A DNA stretch of 5,539 bases from Holosporales bacterium. GTDB taxonomy: Bacteria > Pseudomonadota > Alphaproteobacteria > RUG11792. Shown piece by piece: positions 1-5,539 of the stretch (positions within the stretch are counted from its first letter, which is position 1; each line of letters opens with the position of its first letter). The notes under the pieces were generated by a model. The model did not search any database. It saw only the letters and a program-made list of their open reading frames with translations, and was not told the origin of the DNA. The translations under genes and the position numbers were made by a program. The stretch is from assembly GCA_031275915.1 (NCBI GenBank), contig JAISOC010000107.1:1-5539 (forward strand). Reading direction: 5' to 3'.

Positions 1-1616
1 CTAAGAACTGCCTGTATATCCTGAACATCTGCTCCAGCCTCCTTTAGAGATTGCGTTGTAGCATTCAGAAATTCCTGGTACACATTTGCTTTATATATTG
101 CATCCAGAAACTTTGATAACTCTTTTGCTAATTCAATTTTGGCTCTTCCACTATCTCTTACATTGGTAATATTTCTGTCTCTGTCATCTAGCATCTGTTC
201 CATATCTGCAGAAATAGGTATGGTAAATTCACTGGTTTCTTGGGTTCTCTTTTGCCAAATATACCCGGTTTCTGTTACATCTGTCAGGACAGTTGAGCTA
301 TGACCATCCGGATATTTTGTAGTTGTGTAATGATATGTAATTGTGTTGAGGTAGTGATCTGTATATATGGTTTGCTTAATCTTCTTAGCCAGTATCCGAA
401 CTGGATTTATAGAGTCACTATTGTCTGCTTCAGGATTGTATCCCTTTTTCCTATAGAAATTTTCTTTTAGCCTCTTGAAATCAGGACCATTCAAATCTGT
501 GCCAGGATGACTCATCAAATACCTCCTAGAGGCTGGATCACTTGTTATCTTAGGAGCATTTGTGCTGTTTCTTGGTCTGTCACTTCTCTCATGACTGTAA
601 TTCAGAGTTCCTTTGGCAAAAACTATCCCACTTTGCTTTGCAAGTGGATGGTTCTTTAAATGCAGATTTATATCTCTTAAAGAGGTCATTTCACCAGAAT
701 TTGTAAAGCTTCCCTTAATGTTTAGATTATAAGAATTAGGGGAGTGAAATTTTCCATGATCTCCTATATTAAGGTTTTGTAGTTCTGAGAAACCTACATT
801 ATTTGCAGCAAACACACCCCTGTTTCCGATGGATAAGCTTCCCACTTGCCCTGTTATGTTCCCAGAAATAGATATCATCTTTTCAGAGTTTACACTCACA
901 TCTCCTCCATACATCTCTAGATCTTCAAAGTCCCCACTTCCATACTCATGATAGTGCTGTCCTCCATTAGCATATATCCTCCTCTTCGTATTGAATATCC
1001 CATAGTTCTCAATGATTCCCTTCTTAAAAGAGGGTCTGGCAGTCCTATCCATATCAAGACCAGCTGTCAGATCTGCAATCCCTGTTGGAGTATCTCCTAG
1101 CTGCAAAACTCCAGAATTGAACATATAGCTCTTACTAAACGATATTCCATTGGACTGAATTGTTCCATAGTTATGGATCTCACTAGCCACAATTACAAGC
1201 ATATAGAAGGAATGACTCCCTCTATTCTCCAATATCCCAGGTGTTCTAATGGCATATGTCTTCCCAGTATCCCATCCTGTATATTCATCCTCCACCTGCA
1301 GTAGTGAAATATCTCCATTCTCCCTCACCAGTAGATCAAAGATCTCATTATCAGATCTATACTGGAATTTTATACCATCCTGGAGCTTTGTGAGATGAAA
1401 ATTACCACTTGTATACTCAGTTGCAAAATCAGTTGAGCTAATATGTAGCTTCTCAGCTCCTTGCTCCCTTCCTGTGATGAGTAACCCACTCTCACTGTTT
1501 TGCACATCAAAAAAGACATGGGCCTCATCTAGATATTTCTGTCTTGTCTTTTCAGAAGCATTAATATTACAGATACATAAGCTTAAAAATAATATTATAT
1601 TTTCGATAATTTTCAC
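1..1616 (-). CDS. Partial secreted beta-helix (haemagglutinin-like) exoprotein, C-terminus beyond window
   Basis: An uninterrupted frame of 538 codons starts at a GTG (1614-1616) and leaves the window at base 1. An in-frame TGA lies two codons upstream and the first in-frame ATG is codon 139, so GTG is the only start that keeps the signal peptide. Residues 1-20 look like a Sec signal: a Lys near the start, a hydrophobic stretch I-I-L-F-L-S-L-C, and probable signal peptidase I cleavage after N-I-N-A. Residues about 125-310 carry N-x-G or D-x-G motifs at 131, 149, 167, 204, 265, 286 and 306 (for example IHNYGTI, FTNSGEM, IGNRGVF). The spacing of about 18-21 residues resembles rungs of a right-handed beta-helix as in filamentous-haemagglutinin-like exoproteins. 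I saw no N-P-N-G/N-P-N-L motif of a two-partner-secretion domain. Residues 340-538 are hydrophilic, Thr/Tyr/Asp-rich and partly helical near 475-535, and I do not recognise them. GC content and AGG use are higher than in the neighbouring genes. The secreted beta-helix reading is moderately sure. Any adhesin or toxin role is a guess. Confidence 0.72.
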   Translation of the reverse strand, partial: MKIIENIILFLSLCICNINASEKTRQKYLDEAHVFFDVQNSESGLLITGREQGAEKLHISSTDFATEYTSGNFHLTKLQDGIKFQYRSDNEIFDLLVRENGDISLLQVEDEYTGWDTGKTYAIRTPGILENRGSHSFYMLVIVASEIHNYGTIQSNGISFSKSYMFNSGVLQLGDTPTGIADLTAGLDMDRTARPSFKKGIIENYGIFNTKRRIYANGGQHYHEYGSGDFEDLEMYGGDVSVNSEKMISISGNITGQVGSLSIGNRGVFAANNVGFSELQNLNIGDHGKFHSPNSYNLNIKGSFTNSGEMTSLRDINLHLKNHPLAKQSGIVFAKGTLNYSHERSDRPRNSTNAPKITSDPASRRYLMSHPGTDLNGPDFKRLKENFYRKKGYNPEADNSDSINPVRILAKKIKQTIYTDHYLNTITYHYTTTKYPDGHSSTVLTDVTETGYIWQKRTQETSEFTIPISADMEQMLDDRDRNITNVRDSGRAKIELAKELSKFLDAIYKANVYQEFLNATTQSLKEAGADVQDIQAVL

Positions 1617-1647
1617 TGTTCAGATACAATCTAATACATATCTGCGG

Positions 1648-1677
1648 AGTATAATACTTTATCAGTTAACCTTTCAA
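1648..1677 (-). promoter_or_regulatory. Candidate sigma70-type promoter of the exoprotein gene
   Basis: Read on the minus strand, TTGAAA (1672-1677) and TATACT (1648-1653) are separated by 18 bases. That is 5 of 6 matches at each hexamer. Transcription would start near 1641 and give a leader of about 25 bases before the GTG at 1616. No strong Shine-Dalgarno sequence is visible in that leader. The match is good, but the spacer is AT-rich, so chance matches are possible. Confidence 0.5.
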
Positions 1678-1746
1678 TAATGGAGACTGACAACTAAATG
1701 TAAAAGTTCTAACTACAGAGTTTTGTGAGGAATCGTGTAAGACAAT

Positions 1747-1760
1747 GTGCGTATACTCAC
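1747..1760. repeat. Small imperfect palindrome in the UDG-exoprotein spacer
   Basis: GTGCGTATACTCAC is symmetrical about the central GTATAC, with one mismatched pair. It lies about 70 bp upstream of the candidate -35 of the exoprotein gene. It could be a protein-binding site, but it is a single short copy and may be chance. Confidence 0.2.
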
Positions 1761-1791
1761 TCAGCTGCGTAGTCTCTCTAATTTTATTGCC

Positions 1792-1826
1792 AGCTAACTT
1801 GGTCAAAAAGTTTTAAGTTAGTAGCT
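1792..1826 (-). terminator. Stem-loop at the 3' end of the UDG gene, possible weak terminator
   Basis: Arms 1794-1800 (CTAACTT) and 1815-1821 (AAGTTAG) are perfectly complementary across a 14-base loop. An outer AGC/GCT pairing (1792-1794 with 1824-1826) is possible if three bases bulge. The UDG stop codon (1813-1815) lies at the base of the loop. On the minus strand, where transcripts arrive, no U-run follows the stem. The T-run is on the plus side (1826-1830), where no gene is being read. It is therefore not a classical rho-independent terminator and may only be an mRNA-end hairpin. Confidence 0.3.
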
Positions 1827-2493
1827 TTTTCATTTTTATCATGTCGTTAAAGGCCAGGGCCTTCTGTCCTGGAGAGCGTAATAAATATGCTGGATGAAAT
1901 GTTGGAACAGCATTTATATCTTGAAATTTGCTGATATTTCCTCTAGTTTTCGTTATTCCATCTGAAGTATTTAATATAGCTTTTGCTGCGACTCCTCCAA
2001 GCAAAAGCAATATCCTTGGATTAATAAGACGAATGTGCTCCTTAACGTATGGCATGCACATTACTATCTCATCAGGGCTTGGAGTCCTGTTTCCTGGAGG
2101 TCTCCAAAATACTATGTTTGTGATATATGTGTCCTCCCTGGATAATCCAACTGATTTGAGCATACTATCGAGAAGTTGCCCGCTCTGGCCAACAAATGGT
2201 TTTCCTTGAATATCTTCCTGTTCTCCAGGAGCCTCCCCTATTAGCATAATTCTGGAAGATGGATCTCCATCAGAAAACACAGTATGCCTTGCAAATTTTT
2301 TGAGTCCACATACATCGGTTTCCATTATGAAATTTCTCAACTCTTCAAGAGATATAAATTCTTGCTGTTGATCTATTTTTTTGCTAGATTTCTTGGTAAA
2401 TTCAGGGGTGGCATCTATGAACACATGGTCTATTCCAAAGTGTTTGTACCACTTCGAAAGAATTTTTGTTGTGTGTTTGCCATGGGTCAGCAT
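1813..2493 (-). CDS. Uracil-DNA glycosylase, family 4-like alphaproteobacterial type
   Basis: This 226-residue protein removes uracil, from cytosine deamination or dUTP misincorporation, from DNA and so starts base-excision repair in the cytoplasm. Visible motifs in order are the N-terminal L-x-x-W-Y segment (12-16), T-V-F-S-D-G-D-P (71-78), the active-site loop GEAPGEQED (86-94) followed by G-K-P-F-V-G (97-102), I-T-N-I-V-F-W-R-P-P-G-N-R-T-P (124-138), and the DNA-intercalation motif HPAYLLR (200-206). Classical family 4 enzymes bind a [4Fe-4S] cluster through four cysteines. Only two equivalents remain here, C62 and C146. The others are T59 and W130, as I recall for many alphaproteobacterial homologues, so cluster binding is doubtful. 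The ATG at 2493 is the only ATG, GTG or TTG between the upstream in-frame stop (2542-2544) and residue 57. The gene diverges from ispE with one base between the start codons. It has no clear Shine-Dalgarno sequence. Confidence 0.93.
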   Translation of the reverse strand: MLTHGKHTTKILSKWYKHFGIDHVFIDATPEFTKKSSKKIDQQQEFISLEELRNFIMETDVCGLKKFARHTVFSDGDPSSRIMLIGEAPGEQEDIQGKPFVGQSGQLLDSMLKSVGLSREDTYITNIVFWRPPGNRTPSPDEIVMCMPYVKEHIRLINPRILLLLGGVAAKAILNTSDGITKTRGNISKFQDINAVPTFHPAYLLRSPGQKALAFNDMIKMKKLLT

Positions 2494-2494
2494 A

Positions 2495-3268
2495 GTGCCG
2501 ATTATTTTAAAACAAGCTATAGCTAAAGTAAATCTGATGCTTCATATCACTGGAAAACGCGGAGTTTTTCATGAAATGCAAAGCATTTTTGCTTTTATCA
2601 ACGCAATATTTGATGTCTTGGAATTTAGCACTAGATTTAAATTTTCTGATAAATCAGCTGAGATTTCAGGAATTAAAAGTAAAGATAATCTAATACACAA
2701 GGCTCGAAATTTTCTAATAGCGCATGAGCCAGATCTGTTTATTCCTAGTGTAAGAGTGATAAAAGTCATACCAAAAGGAGCGGGGCTCGGAGGAGGTTCC
2801 TCAGATGCAGCCTGCTTTATAAATCATGTTTTGAATATAAATGAAGTCAGCCAGGATAAGCGCCTAAAAATAGCAAAAAAGGCACATGTTCTTGGAATGG
2901 ATGTGCCTATTTTTTTGCACAGGTATATGTATAACAGTAGTTTTTTATTGCTTGAAGGCATTGGCAAATTTGAAGAAATAAGAGAAATAGACTGCGAAGA
3001 TAATTTGGAAATCTCCTTGTTTGATAGTGAAGCTAAATTAAGCACTAAAGCCATTTTTGATAATTACAAAGATGATTTTGAAAAAAAACAAAAAATAGAT
3101 ATCTGTAATCTCAGTTTTTTGTACAATTCAAAAAACTCACTGCAAAACACAGCTATTTCCATGTGTCCAGAAATTCTTGAAACATTGCAAAAAATCAAGG
3201 CGTCTGGAGCAAAAATAGCCAGAATGTCGGGATCTGGCCCTTCATGTTTTGGAGTGTATTATGAATAG
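2495..3268 (+). CDS. ispE: 4-diphosphocytidyl-2-C-methyl-D-erythritol kinase
   Basis: IspE phosphorylates CDP-ME with ATP in the cytosolic MEP pathway, leading to IPP and DMAPP for undecaprenyl and quinone chains. It belongs to the GHMP kinases. From the GTG at 2495 the protein has 257 residues. Motif 1 is A-K-V-N-L-M-L-H-I-T-G-K-R (10-22, with K11 and H26 at the usual active-site positions). The ATP loop is P-K-G-A-G-L-G-G-G-S-S-D (93-104). The catalytic Asp is in L-G-M-D-V-P (D136), followed by L-E-G-I-G. Motif 3 is M-S-G-S-G-P-S-C-F-G-V (244-254). The frame is open upstream to a TTG at 2381, but that extension only reads antisense to the UDG gene. GTG 2495, giving M-P-I-I-L-K-Q, best fits the family N-terminus. 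A TTG at 2477 is possible. The protein ends about 7 residues after motif 3, about 30 residues earlier than E. coli IspE, so the last helix and strand are missing. The promoter must lie inside the UDG gene, and I see no convincing one. Confidence 0.93.
   Translation: MPIILKQAIAKVNLMLHITGKRGVFHEMQSIFAFINAIFDVLEFSTRFKFSDKSAEISGIKSKDNLIHKARNFLIAHEPDLFIPSVRVIKVIPKGAGLGGGSSDAACFINHVLNINEVSQDKRLKIAKKAHVLGMDVPIFLHRYMYNSSFLLLEGIGKFEEIREIDCEDNLEISLFDSEAKLSTKAIFDNYKDDFEKKQKIDICNLSFLYNSKNSLQNTAISMCPEILETLQKIKASGAKIARMSGSGPSCFGVYYE
2504..2532 (-). promoter_or_regulatory. Candidate UDG promoter inside the 5' end of ispE, nearly leaderless
   Basis: On the minus strand TTTACT (2527-2532) and TAAAAT (2504-2509) are separated by 17 bases. 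Only 10 bases lie between the -10 box and the ATG at 2493. Transcription would therefore begin about 3-4 bases before the start codon, giving a nearly leaderless mRNA. This agrees with the absence of a Shine-Dalgarno sequence. The hexamers are imperfect and lie in AT-rich coding DNA of ispE. Confidence 0.35.
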
Positions 3269-3288
3269 GTCCCCCTATTATGTATAAT
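3259..3288 (+). promoter_or_regulatory. Candidate promoter for pssA-recF-gyrB
   Basis: A perfect TATAAT lies at 3283-3288 in the 53-bp spacer between ispE and pssA. The predicted start is near 3295, about 27 bases before the pssA ATG. The -35 match is poor: TTATGA at 3259-3264, 18 bases upstream and overlapping the end of ispE. Read-through from ispE is also possible because no terminator hairpin with a T-run is visible in the spacer. Confidence 0.4.
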
Positions 3289-3289
3289 A
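3276..3289. repeat. AT-rich palindrome covering the -10 box
   Basis: TATTAT (3276-3281) and ATAATA (3284-3289) form a perfect inverted repeat with a two-base spacer. It covers the TATAAT box, so a protein bound here would block transcription of pssA-recF-gyrB. In AT-rich DNA such symmetry also arises by chance. Confidence 0.25.
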
Positions 3290-3321
3290 CGAACGTTTAT
3301 TGCATAAAGCTTTGATAATTT

Positions 3322-4110
3322 ATGAAATTTCATAAAAAACACCGTGAAAAAATGTTGAGGGATCTGCCATTTGGAAGAATTCTTCCAAATCTTGCAACAT
3401 TGTCTGCTTTGTTTATAGGATTGTCACAGATTAAGTTCGCCTTAAAATCTCAGTGGGAATATGTCATTCTGGCTGTTGTTGGAGCAGCCATTTTGGATGC
3501 AACTGATGGCAGACTCGCGAGAATGCTTAATGCCTGCAGTCGTTTTGGAGCGGAACTTGATTCTCTCTCTGATCTGGTGGTTTTTGGAGTCTGTCCAGCT
3601 ATTGCTATGTACCTGTTCGGCCTCCATGAAATAGACAGGATTGGGTGGGTAACCTGTGCATTTTTCGCTATGTGTATGGCATTGAGACTAGCTCGCTTCA
3701 ATGTTCACGATATAGAAAATATCACAACGGAGCTATCCAAAAGAGGATTTTCGGTTGGAGTGCCGGCTCCTGCTGGAGCTATCCTTGCTATGTTCCCAGT
3801 TATTTTATACAACTCCTTTGAGCTTGAAATTTTCAAGAGCCCATATATTTGCCTGTTTTTCTCAATCGTATCTAGTTTACTGTGTATTTCAAAAATTCCA
3901 ACATTCACTATTAAAAAAATACATATCAAGAAAGAGCAATACACAATATTTTTGATAGATGCCATAATATGTGCATGTATAATTTTTATATACACCTGGA
4001 AGGCATTCAGCGTCATAGTTTTGCTCTATATAGGCTCTATATTCTTCAGCTATTCCAAGGCGAAAGTTATAACAAAGAAAACAGATGGACAAATATCTAC
4101 TCCTAAATAA
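3322..4110 (+). CDS. pssA: CDP-diacylglycerol-serine O-phosphatidyltransferase (phosphatidylserine synthase)
   Basis: PssA joins CDP-diacylglycerol and L-serine to give phosphatidylserine and CMP, the first committed step to phosphatidylethanolamine, in the inner membrane. The 262-residue protein carries the complete CDP-alcohol phosphatidyltransferase signature: D59, D62-G63, A66-R67, G76, D80 and D84. These Asp residues bind the metal ions and do catalysis. The subtype follows from A-L-R-L-A-R-F-N (120-127) and G-V-P-A-P-A-G-A (146-153), typical of the membrane-type serine enzyme rather than PgsA. Hydrophobic segments lie near 20-40, 47-61, 85-101, 108-121, 147-163, 175-190, 209-224 and 229-243. 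The basic N-terminus (K2-R13) should be cytoplasmic. No strong Shine-Dalgarno sequence precedes the ATG. The end overlaps recF by 26 bp. psd, which often accompanies pssA in alphaproteobacteria, is not next to it here. Confidence 0.93.
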   Translation: MKFHKKHREKMLRDLPFGRILPNLATLSALFIGLSQIKFALKSQWEYVILAVVGAAILDATDGRLARMLNACSRFGAELDSLSDLVVFGVCPAIAMYLFGLHEIDRIGWVTCAFFAMCMALRLARFNVHDIENITTELSKRGFSVGVPAPAGAILAMFPVILYNSFELEIFKSPYICLFFSIVSSLLCISKIPTFTIKKIHIKKEQYTIFLIDAIICACIIFIYTWKAFSVIVLLYIGSIFFSYSKAKVITKKTDGQISTPK

Positions 4111-5215
4111 CTTTAGAAATCATGAATATGTTAAGTTGGATTTAAATACTGACAAAAACATATTTGTTATAACTGGAGAAAATGGAGTGGGAAAAACAAA
4201 TATACTTGAGGCTATATCTATGTTTTCTGGAACAAGGGGGCTCAGACATTCCAACTCTGAAGATATAGTTAATGAAAATTCTGATAAAAACTTTTGGAGT
4301 GTTACTTTTTCAGTTGAAGATGGAATATTTGTTTGTGGATATAGCGGTGGCAAAAGAATTTATAAGGTTTCGGATAAAAATGTCAGAAATCTCTCTGCTT
4401 TTTCAAAAAATCATCATATTTTGTGGATGACATATGAAACAGACAGATTATTCGTTGATTCTCCTTCAAAAAGACGTAATTTCATAGATATGTTTGCAAG
4501 CAGCAAATTTCACGATCACGAAAACAACATAAGGACATATGAAAAACTCGCAAGAGAACGTCTGAAAATTCTGAAGCAAACGAATTGTATTATCAATGAA
4601 TCTACAAATAAATGGCTAAGTGTTATAGAAAATCGCATAGTAAATATTGGAATAAAAATAGAAAAAGCAAGAAGAAATATCACAAATGATATAAACAATG
4701 GACAAGATGAATCTTCAGATTTTCCAAGATTTCATTCTGAAATGTCAGAAAAATTAAACGAAAACGAATACAAAAATGAACTTTTCTCACGTAGACAAAA
4801 GGATTTCTTCACAAATTCAACAACATATGGCCCAAATAGACTGGATTTTGTTGTAACTCATTCTCAAAACAATATAGAAGCAGGCAAATGCTCGGCTGGA
4901 GAACAAAAAATTCTTCTTCTTGGAATTTTTTTAAGCTTTATCAAAGAAAATACGCAAAATTCTCAAAAGGATAGGCATCTTGCAGAAGATGAAGAGTTTT
5001 GTAAGAGATCTATTGATAAAAAATGTTTGATTTTGTTATTTGATGATGTGATTGCTCATTTAGATTCAGTTCATCGTGTGCTATTATTCAAGCATATCGA
5101 AGCCCTTAGAGCGTATTTCGAGCAAAACTGTATGAATATTATGATATGGCTTTCAGGTATTGATAGAAAACTGTTTGAAGAATTCAACGATACTGCGTTG
5201 TTCATCGATTTATGA
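4085..5215 (+). CDS. recF: DNA replication and repair protein RecF
   Basis: RecF is an SMC-like ABC ATPase that, with RecO and RecR, helps load RecA at single-strand gaps and stalled forks. The 376-residue protein has the family N-terminus L-L-L-N-N-F-R-N (5-12), Walker A GENGVGKT (31-38), and [11 protein letters not shown] (114-124) with the following K-R-R-N-F-I-D. A helical coiled region (about 145-240) is followed by T-Y-G-P-N-R-L-D-F (247-255), the ABC signature C-S-A-G-E-Q-K (269-275), Walker B L-I-L-L-F-D-D (315-321), and the D-loop I-A-H-L-D (323-327). The usual G-P-H-R is G-P-N-R. The C-terminal [11 protein letters not shown] fits alphaproteobacterial RecF. A charged stretch (288-312) between signature and Walker B looks longer than in E. 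coli. The start codon lies inside pssA (26-bp overlap) with no strong Shine-Dalgarno sequence, so translation is probably coupled to pssA. gyrB follows after 13 bp. Confidence 0.96.
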   Translation: MDKYLLLNNFRNHEYVKLDLNTDKNIFVITGENGVGKTNILEAISMFSGTRGLRHSNSEDIVNENSDKNFWSVTFSVEDGIFVCGYSGGKRIYKVSDKNVRNLSAFSKNHHILWMTYETDRLFVDSPSKRRNFIDMFASSKFHDHENNIRTYEKLARERLKILKQTNCIINESTNKWLSVIENRIVNIGIKIEKARRNITNDINNGQDESSDFPRFHSEMSEKLNENEYKNELFSRRQKDFFTNSTTYGPNRLDFVVTHSQNNIEAGKCSAGEQKILLLGIFLSFIKENTQNSQKDRHLAEDEEFCKRSIDKKCLILLFDDVIAHLDSVHRVLLFKHIEALRAYFEQNCMNIMIWLSGIDRKLFEEFNDTALFIDL

Positions 5216-5220
5216 AAGGA
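5216..5220 (+). promoter_or_regulatory. gyrB ribosome binding site
   Basis: AAGGA follows the recF stop directly and is 8 bases before the ATG at 5229. It is the clearest Shine-Dalgarno sequence in the window. It favours this ATG over the in-frame ATG at 5235, which would be 14 bases away. Confidence 0.7.
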
Positions 5221-5228
5221 TAATTTAC

Positions 5229-5539
5229 ATGGATATGAAATATACTGCTGACTCTATCAAGGTATTAAAGGGACTGGATGCTGTACGCAAACGTCCTGGA
5301 ATGTATATAGGAGATACTGATGATGGAACAGGTTTGCATCACCTTGTGTATGAAGTAGTAGACAATGCTATTGATGAATCTTTGGCAGGATATTGCGATT
5401 GTATAACTCTCACAATTGAAGATGAGGGCTGGCTTTCCGTTATAGACAATGGAAGAGGCATACCTGTTGATATTCACAAGGAAATGGGAGTATCAGCAGC
5501 AGAGGTTATCATGACTCAGCTTCATGCTGGAGGTAAATT
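5229..5539 (+). CDS. gyrB: DNA gyrase subunit B, N-terminal part
   Basis: GyrB carries the ATPase half of DNA gyrase, the GyrA2B2 enzyme that introduces negative supercoils in front of replication and transcription. The first 103 codons are present and the gene leaves the window at the right edge. Visible are [20 protein letters not shown] (9-28), the GHKL N-box E42-x-x-x-N46 in [11 protein letters not shown], the ATP-adenine site D73-N-G-R76-G77-I-P, and [10 protein letters not shown] (87-96) followed by L-H-A-G-G-K at the edge. Numbering of the key residues is identical to E. coli GyrB. D73, R76 and G77, positions linked to aminocoumarin binding and resistance in E. coli, are unchanged. It lies 13 bp after recF, probably in the same operon. 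Confidence 0.97.
   Translation, partial: MDMKYTADSIKVLKGLDAVRKRPGMYIGDTDDGTGLHHLVYEVVDNAIDESLAGYCDCITLTIEDEGWLSVIDNGRGIPVDIHKEMGVSAAEVIMTQLHAGGK

Noticed and set aside
1474..1680. Plus-strand 68-codon frame opposite the exoprotein N-terminus
   Set aside because: It lies antisense to the signal peptide and promoter of a longer, well-supported gene and has no recognisable features.
1681..1812. Possible tRNA or small RNA gene in the UDG-exoprotein spacer
   Set aside because: No T-loop motif, acceptor stem or CCA end on either strand. Only the short palindrome and the stem-loop are visible.
2393..2421. TTGGTA-17-TATGAA as an ispE promoter
   Set aside because: Only 4 of 6 matches per hexamer within AT-rich UDG coding sequence. 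Matches of this quality are expected by chance.
2381..2494. N-terminal extension of IspE from a TTG at 2381
   Set aside because: The 38 extra codons are antisense to the UDG gene and do not resemble any IspE. The family N-terminus begins at the GTG at 2495.
3705..4092. Overlapping frames on both strands inside pssA (103, 67 and 66 codons)
   Set aside because: They are shadows of the pssA coding sequence, which has complete family motifs.
4334..4430. Two near-DnaA-box sequences, TGTGGATAT (4334-4342) and TGTGGATGA (4422-4430)
   Set aside because: Each has one mismatch to TGTGGATAA. They are inside recF, and the second encodes the conserved W-M-T motif. There is no cluster of boxes or AT-rich unwinding region that would support an origin.

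Overview
The window is a 5.5 kb piece of an AT-rich bacterial chromosome. It holds five recognisable genes and one secreted protein of unknown function. The protein motifs are alphaproteobacterial: the family-4-like uracil-DNA glycosylase has Trp in the F-W-R-P-P-G-N-R segment, and RecF has C-S-A-G-E-Q and I-A-H-L-D signatures. Low GC, weak Shine-Dalgarno sequences, a retained MEP isoprenoid gene (ispE) and a large exoprotein fit an intracellular or host-associated member of the Rickettsiales that kept the MEP pathway, such as Anaplasmataceae or Midichloriaceae. The family-level placement is an inference.

Left part (1-1616, minus strand): one open frame of 538 codons runs off the left edge. 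It has a signal peptide, then a region of N-x-G motifs spaced by about 18-21 residues, as in beta-helical haemagglutinin-like exoproteins, then a hydrophilic region I do not recognise. A candidate sigma70-like promoter lies just upstream. The gene is GC-richer than the rest of the window and uses different Arg codons.

Middle (1617-3268): a 196-bp spacer contains that promoter, a small imperfect palindrome and a stem-loop. It is followed by a minus-strand uracil-DNA glycosylase gene. This gene is divergent from ispE, and the two proposed start codons are one base apart, so each gene's promoter must lie inside the other gene's coding sequence.

Right part (3269-5539, plus strand): a 53-bp spacer with a perfect TATAAT precedes pssA, recF and gyrB. 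pssA and recF overlap by 26 bp and recF and gyrB are 13 bp apart, so the three look like one operon. It combines phospholipid synthesis (PssA), replication-gap repair (RecF) and DNA supercoiling (GyrB). The recF-gyrB pair is the remnant of the common dnaA-dnaN-recF-gyrB order. gyrB is cut by the right edge.

I found no CRISPR array, tRNA, rRNA or insertion sequence, and no convincing undescribed multi-gene system. The items most worth a second look are the partial exoprotein, the head-to-head UDG/ispE starts, the altered iron-sulfur cysteines of the UDG and the short C-terminus of IspE.
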